Shown piece by piece: positions 7,857 to 17,200 of a stretch of 21,583 bases of DNA. The stretch spans positions 1 through 21,583 of the forward strand of contig JAANSK020266937.1 of the NCBI GenBank assembly GCA_011763485.2. Direction: 5' to 3'. The DNA comes from Isoetes engelmannii. Taxonomy: Eukaryota; Streptophyta; Lycopodiopsida; Isoetales; Isoetaceae. Numbering within the stretch: the stretch's first letter is position 1; every line of letters begins with the position of its first letter. A program made the position numbers and the translations under genes. The notes beneath the pieces were generated by a model. The model was not told the DNA's origin. It saw only the letters and a list, made by a program, of their open reading frames with translations, and ran no database searches.

Positions 7857-8995
7857 ATGTTTACTGCCCGCAAGAAGATCCAGAAGGAGAAGGGCGCTGA
7901 GCCCGAGCCTTTTGAGGAGTCTGTGGCACAGGTAATCTTATATTTGATTGTATGGTTCTTATGTTTCTGTTTGAGTCTAGCTAATGCAAAAGTGTCGTCT
8001 TTTAGGCACTTTTTGACCTTGAGAACACAAACCAAGAACTGAAGAGTGACCTCAGGGATCTGTACATCAACTCTGCTAAGTATGATACTATTAATGACCT
8101 TTTTTGTGCGCATGGAGTTTTTCTGACCCTGTGACTTTCAGGGAAGTTGATGTTCCAAACAATCGCAAAGCAATTATTGTTCATGTTCCATATCGATTAA
8201 GAAAGGCGTTTCAGAAAATCCAGACAAGGCTTGTACGAGAATTAGAAAAGAAATTCAGTGGGAAGGTATGTCTATGTCTATTGGTGTCTTGCGCAAGACA
8301 AATACATGTACTTGCTGTTTATTCAAGCAAAATGACCTGTATTTTATGTTGGTTTGCAGGATGTTATCTTGATTGCATTTTATCTTGATTGCATTGTACA
8401 TGTGTTTGCTGTTTACTTGAGCAAAATGGCTTGTATTTATTCTTATGTTGGATTTTTGGATGTTATCCTGATTGCTGCTTACATAAGAAAAATGGCCTGT
8501 GTTTAGTTTTATGTTGGTTTGCAGGATGGTATTTTATTTGCTGTTTACATCAGCGAAATGGCTTATATTTAGTCTTATATTGGTCTGCAGGATGTTATCT
8601 TGATTGCTACGAGGCGCATTATGAGGCCTCCAAAGAAGGGAGCAGCTGTGAACCGCCCAAGGAGCAGGACTCTAACAGCAGTCCACGATGCAATCTTAGA
8701 AGATGTTGTTTACCCGACTGAGATAGTTGGAAAACGTGTACGATATCGTCTTGATGGTTCCCGGATTTTGAAGGTTAGGCTTAACAATTTATAGATTGGG
8801 CTTGGCATGTTTCATTGAAACACCTATGAGACTAATGAAAACGTTTTAATGTTGATTTCTTGTGTTAAGGTGTACCTTGATCCCAAAGACAGAAACAACA
8901 CAGAGTACAAGCTCGAAACTTTTGGTGGAGTCTACAAGAAGTTGACGGGGAAAGAAATCATTTTCGAATATCCAGTTCAGGACACAGCTGTTTAG
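7857..8995 (+). CDS. RPS7: 40S ribosomal protein S7 (eS7), five exons
   Basis: This is a cytosolic small-subunit ribosomal protein. The coding exons are 7857-7931, 8006-8079, 8142-8265, 8591-8773 and 8870-8995. All junctions are GT-AG, the frames join exactly, and they total 582 nt (193 residues plus stop TAG at 8993). The start ATG opens [19 protein letters not shown], the expected plant eS7 N-terminus. Further landmarks are [101 protein letters not shown] and [13 protein letters not shown]. The length is normal for plant eS7 (about 190). The introns are 74, 62, 325 and 96 bp; the third is swollen by a tandem repeat of its own 3' junction. A possible poly(A) signal variant AATAAT lies at 9147. 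The gene looks intact and functional; constitutive, growth-linked expression is inferred from the telo-boxes. Confidence 0.97.
8313..8604 (+). repeat. 66-bp minisatellite in RPS7 intron 3 made of its own splice junction
   Basis: Four units start TGCTG(T/C)TTA at 8313, 8407, 8473 and 8539. The spacing is 94, 66 and 66 bp, and the next unit start (TGCT, in exon 4) comes 66 bp later at 8605. Each unit runs from an AAAATGGC(C/T)TGT segment through a pyrimidine-rich stretch and an acceptor-like (T/C)TGCAG to a copy of the first bases of exon 4 (GATGTTATCTTGATTGC). The first unit has 28 extra bases from an internal repeat of TATCTTGATTGCAT. Besides the true acceptor before 8591, intact acceptor copies end at 8359 and 8524; the copy in the second unit has lost its AG. 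The 66-bp unit is a multiple of three, so one plus-strand frame stays open across the array and codes a 22-residue repeat, which is a by-product rather than a gene. Confidence 0.93.
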
Positions 8996-8999
8996 ATGC

Positions 9000-10860
9000 T
9001 ATTTTGTCTAGGAGGCCTAAAATGTGGAGATTTGTTTTGAAGAGCAGAGATTTTATATGGAAATATTCTATCATTGAAGTTATTTAAGCAGAGGAGAAGC
9101 TCCAAGCAAGCGTATCTTGAAATCCATGTTTTAATTTGTTTTGTAAATAATCTGCAGCTTCTGATCTTTGCTCTTGCATCTGAAGGCAACAATGAAGCTA
9201 ATTTTCCATTATATGCAAAAAAGCTTTAAACTCCATCCTCTTTCATGCCTGTGCAAAACAGACCTTGATAGCAATTCCAGGATAAGTTTAGAGAGTGCTA
9301 GCAATATGGATTCATGCACCCTTAGTCCAGGAATACATGGATTCCAAGACAATTGTTCAAGAATAAGAGAACTAAGAAACATCATCTTAAATAACCTCTT
9401 AAGAACAAGCATCTTATTTGTCAGCCATATTGTACAATAACTCGAGAAAAAGACACAAAGCCTGTAAAGAAGAGTGTATCTACATGTGATCTTATTTTGA
9501 AAAACAACTTGACACAAAACCTGTAAAGAAGGGCCTGTCTACATGTGATCTTACAACAACTTTCCTAGCAAATATATTTCAACATGACTTATCTGCCAGA
9601 GTTAAAGAGCAAATGAAAAATATTCAAGAGCAGTCTACCGTCTTTTAAACCACTATCATAAAGGAGCCATTATTTAAAAGGAGGCTAAACCCAAAAGATA
9701 AAACTTCTTTAAATGATATTGGTATCAATGTATTCTACTAATTGTCTTGCAGACATGATAAAACATGATAAAACATAATTGTGTATTAAAGTCATAGATG
9801 CTGCAGAGATAGAAAGCTAGCATCAGAATCTCGTAATTTTCATAATTTTCACAACCTATCGTGCCAGCACTAGTCGGGAGAAAACTTATCCGAGTTTCTT
9901 TAATAACATGTCCTAAAAAAATATACTTTATAACAAGTAATCTTTAGTGTTTGTTACACAAACAACTTTCCTTAAGAAGAGTTACATTGCAACTCAACCA
10001 TTACCATAGTTTTGAGTCAGAACAGAATATTTGTTGTAGGATTGTGTGAAGAGACCTCAAGCAAGTTTTGCAGATTTAGTTCCACTGCATCTGACAAAAC
10101 CAAGTAAATATAGATTGAGTAGGAATAAAAAACATGTACTGTACATACTAATTGATCATGAATTTATACGCATTGCTACTAAGTATGAGGCGTATCAGAC
10201 TATAAATAGTAAGATTATTTTATTTGAGGGCTTACATAAACTAATTTAATTTGATGCTTTATACTTGCTGCAAAATGCAAACAATATATGTGGCAGGCTT
10301 ATACTTGTTGCAAACCATATACAGACATGATGAACTGATGCTACAAGAACCGAAATTCGAAATGCTAAAGAAACGTTACAAGTATGCAATATGAAGACCA
10401 AATGTTGCCATCGGTAATGCTTCAGAAAGAAACTATGCTACAAAATCGTAATTTACAGATAGAGGAAATGTATGGGCAGAGGAATAAATGAAATGTATTG
10501 ACTGACGGAATGTATTGGCTTAGCAGAGGAACAAATGAAATGTATTGACTGATAGATAATGGATGGATAGACTGAATTGATACATAATGGAAAACAAAAA
10601 TACATGGTCGTCGTTTGCTTTTGGAATGGATGGAATGGGCTTTGCTTGAATCGAAACCTGCTGCAACGACCTGATTGATTCAAAACGGCTGCTCCAGAGC
10701 TACGTTCACAGAGCCGGCTGTTGGCTCCCAAAAAATAGAGTCCTAAATTTTCCCTAAGTGGACAACCAAAAATCCTTGTCTTACCAAAAACTGGTATTTT
10801 TTTCAAAAAAAAAGGGCCTCAAGCACATTTTTTAGCAAACCGTTTAGGCATTTGAAAACG
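9000..10860. other. Intergenic stretch after RPS7
   Basis: The 3' untranslated region of RPS7 probably ends by about 9180. Beyond it I see no gene, only isolated open frames of 60 to 117 codons on both strands (for example 10046-10249 plus and 10453-10806 minus) with no recognisable motif. Two short direct duplications are clear. The first is 44 bp, beginning GACACAAA(G/A)CCTGTAAAG, at 9452-9495 and 9511-9554. The second is 30 bp, beginning GCAGAGGAA(T/C)AAATGAAATG, at 10476-10505 and 10523-10552. A run of 19 A residues lies near 10868. Confidence 0.6.
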
Positions 10861-11100
10861 GCATGGGAAAAAAAAAAAAAAAAAAACGGCAAAAAGAAGG
10901 GGCAAAAACTGCCGGTTTCAGTAACTATGCTGGGTGTGGAGTGCCTTTCTTTCCTCTCGTTATTTTGCTTCCGGTTCTTCATTTTGCAGGTCTTAGCTTT
11001 AAGAAGTCTGGAGCTTGAGCCGCCAGCTATGACGATGGGTGTTCCAGCCGTTAATGGCAGATAAGAACATTTTTGGGCTATATTCCTTTTAGAGGCTAAT

Positions 11101-11447
11101 CACATGATGCTATCAACGGGGATTTCTCCCGGTTGACAGTAATGCTTATTTTTGGTCGGGGTCGCAGGATCCTGTCAAAGTATGAATGCCACATTGCAAA
11201 AAAGATGCGGATGCAATAAATTTTCGCCATGTTTTCGTGAACCGGCAGAGGGGTTCTTGCCAGTGTTAACAATTTTTCAGCATGTCCTTATCCTGCTAAT
11301 CCTTATTCATGGGAAGCCTTCCAACCGAGGCAAGAGCCGGCGGAAGGAATTGCTATCAATAGGGCTCGCTCCTTGTCAAAATCCTGTATGTGACCGCTTC
11401 TATTTTCATGATTGATGGCATACCTACCCCGTTGATAGCATCATGTG
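11101..11447. mobile_element. Foldback element with perfect 21-bp inverted ends, MITE-like
   Basis: The 21 bases at 11101-11121 (starting CACATGATGCTATCAAC) are the exact reverse complement of 11427-11447, enclosing 305 bp. Further in, the arms remain partly complementary: CAGGATCCTGTCAA near 11167 pairs with a diverged partner near 11370 at almost the same distance from each end, so each original arm may be about 80 bp. The interior carries no transposase, as expected for a miniature inverted-repeat element. I cannot see a target-site duplication, so the family is open and a non-transposon inverted duplication is possible. It lies in gene-poor DNA between RPS7 and the CbbY gene. Confidence 0.6.
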
Positions 11448-11814
11448 ACCGGACCCTTATGACTCAGCTCTATCTGTTCTCAAGACTTATGGTTTCTTGA
11501 AATTGGCTATGGCGACCAAGATTCGGTCAAGCAGGCAGGCTAGAGCATTTCTTTCCCAACAGTGGTGGTGTCGGAGCACTTTATACAAGCACTTATTTCT
11601 CATCATCCAAGCTGTAGAATGAGTTTAAGGTAAAATTATCGAACTAGCAGAGTTTGATAACCAAAAATGCGTGACCGAGTGCTATACGTCCGAGGCCAGA
11701 TATTTGGCACGTAAGGCCTCGGCATGGACACGTCGGACGAGGCCCGTTAGGGCTGAGTCCATACGTGGATGATCTGTTATCAGAGGACATGTAAGAGGCG
11801 AAGTCCGATAACCG

Positions 11815-12028
11815 CCTTATCGGGCTTATCACCGTCAAAATTTCAAGGTTTTTTTTTTTAATTATTATTTTGGTCGTCGTACTGGTAATTAGTTATCAGT
11901 ACTGGAGGAGTATTAATAACTAGTTTTATCAGTACACCTCCAGTACTGAAAACTAATTATCAGGACTCCACCAGTACCAATAACCAAAAAGAATGGACTC
12001 TTCCCTAACACACAAGAGCCCGATAAGG
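11815..12028. mobile_element. Near-symmetric palindrome, foldback or MITE-like
   Basis: The outer 12 bases CCTTATCGGGCT (11815-11826) are the reverse complement of 12017-12028. Inside, a long stem pairs 11887-11920 with about 11922-11958 around a central ACTAGT at 11919-11924. Both arms carry the CAGTACTGGAGG / CCTCCAGTACTG motif. Ends and stem share the same centre, so the whole 214 bp is one decayed palindrome. It holds no coding frame. The left flank (11655-11815) is GC-richer and has its own short palindromes (CCGAGGCC...GGCCTCGG and GTCCGATAA...TTATCGGGC). No clear target-site duplication is visible. Confidence 0.6.
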
Positions 12029-12029
12029 T

Positions 12030-14205
12030 CTGTTTGCAACACGACTGACACTTGAAAATTTATAATTTTTCTTTTGCAGAATCAAAACGTGCAGAGGATC
12101 TAATAGATTGCAGATTTTAGACCTTGTAACCGTTGTAAAACTTGGCTTGTTTTCTTTTTGTCCGGCCGTTTCTTGACTGAGGAATAGTATTTTTGCCCTT
12201 GTTTGCTCGCTTCTGGCATTGTAATCCTTCTCAAGAACTGGAGATTCAAACTCTAAATCTTTGTTTGGGATTAATCCTTTATATTCGTTCTAAGCTTTTG
12301 ATTCTTAACTCTCTCTTCCAAGCAAAAGATCCCCGGAATTGGTTTCAATAGGCTTTTGCCAGCCCATCGTTTGAGCCATGCATCTAACTATAATATTCGA
12401 GAGCTGTGCCTACTTTCTCTTTAGGATAATTTAGTGGTCCAGGCCCTCCCTCATTTAAAAGGTATCATATCTTCAATGTAGTTCCTTAAATTACTTGGTT
12501 TTATGTAGGCCATTTGTTGTTCCTTCATCTTGGAGGTGCCAATAGGTTGCTCTTATCACCAATTACCCTCCAGTATTTGCTAATCTAGCATGTACAACTA
12601 CCTAGTATTATGTAAATGCTAAAGTGGTTGTTGAGTTTTGTAGTACATTTCTAGGTCATTGGGGTTACGCTCGATCTTGGCAAATAGTATGCTACTTAAG
12701 ACAACATATTTGCTAAGGAGATTAATAGCCGATAGGTTCTTCCTATAGTTAGTACATCCTCTATCATCGAATGTGCCTAAAGGAAATTTTCGATTGTTCA
12801 TAATATATTGTGTTATAGTCTCCCCCTTGTATATATCTAGATCTTGTTCTTGCATTCTCCATATTTGTGGCTTCTTGGGGGGCATTTGCTTTTTGCATAT
12901 CTTGTGGTCTCCTAAAAAGTATCTTATGGTACCTTATGTTTTGGTCCATATCTAGATCTCATTATTGTCTCATCCATGCTTGTCAAATTTTCTAGGAGAA
13001 CTTTTCGTTCATACTTGGTTTGTTATGATAAACCCTATGTTTGTGAATTGCCTAGAAAAATTTTCTCTGTTGCACTTCATAGGTCCACCTTAGTTTCATT
13101 TTTATCAAGTATACATGGTTTAGGAAGATATTCTTGCCTTTAGCTTACGCATCCTCCATCGCCCTCTTCCCTGTCTCGAACTTTTCCTTTTAAGTCGGGG
13201 GTTCCTTTCAAGTCGTAGGTTTTGCGGGGGAGCATCCCCTTGTGGCATTTTTCCTTCGCACCATTTTCTTCCTTCTTGTTGGAACTCATTCGTGGCATAG
13301 GTCTAGTGCTTAGCGGTTTTGGTGTTTATGTTTTGCGGCATATGTTTCTATCTTGTTTTTTCTCTAGGTAGCTCTTCTTTGTGGGGTTATGCACTTATAC
13401 TACCAACATTTTTTGGTTGAAGTCATCTTCTCCCCTCCTGGATTAGTGCCCGACTGCCGTTCTTGCATGACCACGTCTGAACCCTGCCTTCTTTAGACCT
13501 CGACCTCCACTCACATTCAATCTTGGCTTTCCCTTGTTTTCCCTTTTCCCCCTGGCATTTTTGTCTAGCTTGAGCTGCGAGGATAGTAGGGCCAAACCTT
13601 GTGTTTTATAATTGCTTCTCTATTTGATTTCCATAAGTTCTCTTGCTATAGTTTTAATAGGTCAAACCTTGTGTTTTCGTATTTTCCATAAGTTCTATAG
13701 TTTGCTATGGTTTCTTAAGTTTAGGCTAGGGACCAATTTGATGTAGAAGCACAAGATCCTCCCTCCCACTCTCTTGTTTTTTACCTGTATCATCGGCTCA
13801 AGCAGACAGCGATGGCAAGAAATACGACATTTATATTTTCTTTTTTCAGCCTTTATTCTTTATGTTTTGGTTTCTAAGTTCTTGTTCAAAGTTCTATTCA
13901 TTTTTGTTCACACAGCACGCATACCAACCCCTCCCAGCGCCCTGCACAACAAGGAGTCCGGTTAGAGGCAACCCACTGTGGCAAGGAGCTGGTACAACCA
14001 AATAGCCAAATATGGTGGACCAATGTCCCTTCTCCAACGTCATGGATGCAGCAAGTAAGATGCAAGAATGCCTTGCCCATTTCCATTCTAGATGCAAGAT
14101 CATGCAAGAATGGCTTCCCCACGTCTATGACGTTCTCTTTTACCAAAACATGGTTCTCTTTTACTTTTGATCTATAATTGGTTGCAACCGTTTATCAAAT
14201 TTAAC
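12030..14205. other. Gene-poor, strand-skewed intergenic stretch
   Basis: No gene is recognised. From about 12080 to 13900 the plus strand is strongly T-rich and the minus strand is purine-rich. On the minus strand there are broken open frames (for example 12619-12885 and 12764-12949) with Lys/Arg-rich stretches but no motif that I can assign. A diverged short duplication around CAAACCTTGTGTTTT occurs at about 13593 and 13665. Near 14050-14120 a GATGCAAGA(A/T)...GAATG(C/G)CTT motif is repeated. The last few hundred bases before 14211 would hold the 3' untranslated region of the CbbY gene on the minus strand. Confidence 0.5.
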
Positions 14206-14210
14206 AAAAT

Positions 14211-17200
14211 TCAACTCTTGATCAAGAGTCCAACAATGCTTTCGCAAAAGTCCAAATTGATGTTGATGTTTGGGGCATCACCAATACAGTCAAATATGGC
14301 ATCCGCTGCCTCAAAATTTTCATTTGATGTATACCTAAAATCAAGCAGTTCGAGTTAATAATATGCTTAAATCTCAGGGCACAAACCTGAATTCTTGATC
14401 ATTGCTTAAATAATACTTTTGCAAGGTATGGTTGTCCTTGCAAATGGTTTTGCTTCTTTATATATTTTCCTTGTAAACTGAGTTTAACCTAAATTGACTT
14501 CTAGTATAGTCAACCTAAATTGACTTCTAGCTAATGGAGTTACCATTTCTAAGTCGCCATTTACTTGATACGATTTTTTAACGAGTCGTTCACTGGATGA
14601 ACACGCGACTAAATTCCACGCAGTAAGGTAAAACGGTTTGCGGCTTTACATATTTTTCTTGTAAACCGAGTTTACTCTAGGTTTCTAGTATAATTAGGAG
14701 TCATTTACTGGATGCACCACAGCGAACACTCAGACTAAATTCCATGCAGTAGTTCTGGGTTCAAGGCAGCATAGAATAGCAAAACTCATATGCACGTCAT
14801 CCTGGAAACATGCGATTAGCTGGGGGAAGGAGATATTTTTTGGTTAACAAATTGTAACTGCAATTTTGTATACACCAATTAACCGCCTCACACCTCGATT
14901 GGCAAATTTGTCCGAATGTGGCAAAACAAGTCGCATGAGGTGCAACAAAGGAATACGAGATAAAAAACCACTAAACTGGCGAGATTAAAAAACCACTAAA
15001 CTGGCAAGACTACATCTTCAGTGTTTCTGCTACAATGTTAATTACAAGCATTTAGCCAGGTTTAAAGAAGGATTTAGAAACTGACTTTTGAACGGTGTGC
15101 ACTATATTTCATGCACAATGCACTGAAGGACCCTCCTAGTGAAATTGTGGCTTCAAGGCTTTCTCTTAGGACTTAGGATTCAAACATGTGCATACTGTCC
15201 TGACATTCTTCTATCTTCTCTCTATACTTCCTACAATGTTTTCTATGGAATTTATTGTGGTGATTTGTGAAAAAGACCAGCTAACTCACCCGCTCCTAGT
15301 GACAATACACTTCATTCCAGCAGCTTTAGCTGCCTTAAGTCCAATGGCACTGTCTTCTATCACAACACACCTGCGTAGTAAGGAGTTCAGTAAAATTGTC
15401 CATGTTAATTTAACGTGCTTCTATAAATATGAAATAGCATACCTTGCAGGATCAACAGAAAGAGAAGTTGCTGCCAGCGTATATATAGCCTGAAGAAAAA
15501 AGAACATTATAAGTACCAGCTACAAGTACCAAAAATTTCTAGCGAGATGTCCCCCCATCAAATCATTTAAACATTGAACAAAAAGCAAACATAGGCTAAT
15601 TTCTTCAAAGAGGCAGAAACAGAAGTCATAGTAACAAAAATCAGGCAAACACAGGAGGTTAAAGCATGCTGTCCTCACAAAAGATGTGAAAACAATCCAA
15701 GACGGCGATGCTATATCACAATCAAGTTAGCTCATTTGGCATTTAGTTTCTTAAGACCGCACTTTTATATTAGAATGTCTTAATTGTGGTGCCTGAAATC
15801 ATAACGTTACTTTCTGGCTCCATGTGTGTCTTAATATCTCAACGAGATCCTGTTCTGTGTATCTCAATGAGATCTTGTTCTGTGTGCACCCTATAAAAGA
15901 CAATGATGATAACAGCTTTAACTCCTTACCGGGTCTGGTTTCTTACGAGCAACAACGTCACCAGCAAAGATAGTTATGGATGCAGCCCTTTTAGGTCCAA
16001 GTAGAACACGAACAATTGCTGAAACCTGGAATAAAAGGTAGCTAACTTTGATACATACACAAGCTTATGCATGTATATAATAATGAAAAATAACGGAAAC
16101 TTGGTTTTATGAACCCTCATGCTAGTATTTTCTAATTACAGCTCTCAGGCATAACATAAAGAACAGAAGAACACAATCACACTCATATCAATATGCCATT
16201 GCCATGTCTTACAGGTTGAAGACCTCATAAAGAAAATGTGCAATTACCTAGAAGAATGACTAAAAGGAAAGAGCTATGTTTTACCATGAGAAATGAGAAG
16301 GTTCTTGTCTTCTTTTCTACAGCCTGGATATATCTATTTTTGGACTTCATACGGTAGCTCCCATCATTTTAGTGATGATCAAGAAACTCCCATACATAGC
16401 CAATATACGACTTTATTTTGTTTGAGGCCCAGTTGAAAATGTGGCTTTGGAAGGTGCAATCAGAGTAGGTAGATATGTTCAAACCATTTCCTCTTCCATT
16501 CACAAATTTAAGTCTCATAGATCTACAAAGGAGTGTTCTCCCAAGATTTGTGTGTTCTCCCAAGATTTGTGAGCAGAAAAACAAACCTTCTAATTTGATA
16601 TAGCCAGAAATGCTACATAGTAATTTTTATACTCTATTCCCTATAACATAACTATAATGAGGAAATTTGTATAACTGAAACAGCCTGCGAGAAGAATATA
16701 AGTAAACTCTACCTACTAGTTTAGGAGCCACTTTCGATATGAATGAAGTCTCTTCAGAGTGGAGAGTAAGTTAATATCAAAGAAACAGCTGGGGAATTCT
16801 CCATGGCCATAAGAAACTTTGATGAGTTCATGGTCATGCCATTTGCTAGAGAAAGTTATGGTAGTGAACTAACGCATATGAAACTAGGAAATTGTTAAAG
16901 GGACGTCATTACTCATTTGCTTGAATTGAAAGAATAAAGTCAAACAAAATAAACTCAGACACTTGGTTAAGTTCCAAAATAGTACCGCCTTCTCGTTAGA
17001 AGTGCTGCAAACAGCAACCTTTACTCCCTTCAACAGAGCCTCATCTACAAGCCTGCAAAATGACGTCAAGAACATCATTGGTCTTGCACAGACTAAGCCT
17101 CACATGCAAAAAAATCATTATTGATTCCGTACTACAACAATTCTACTTATCGTTAACAAACAGGTGTGAATAAAAGTAAGGAGCATAGTACAAATCAAAA

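Noticed and set aside
8104-8388. Open frame continuing RPS7 exon 3 into intron 3
   Set aside because: It simply reads through the good donor at 8266; the conserved protein continues at the acceptor before 8591.
10453-10806. 117-codon minus-strand open frame
   Set aside because: Its start is unsupported, its C-terminal half reads through a short direct repeat in low-complexity DNA, and it has no family motif.
10852-11064. Plus-strand frame beginning with poly-Lys and ending LELEPPAMTMGVPAVNGR
   Set aside because: The lead is an A-run, and the tail, though it follows an acceptor-like TTTTGCAG, has no recognised family or upstream exon.
11570-11830. Possible solo long terminal repeat because of the GC-rich, palindromic composition
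   Set aside because: I could not find matching ends, a target-site duplication, a primer-binding site or any linked element sequence.
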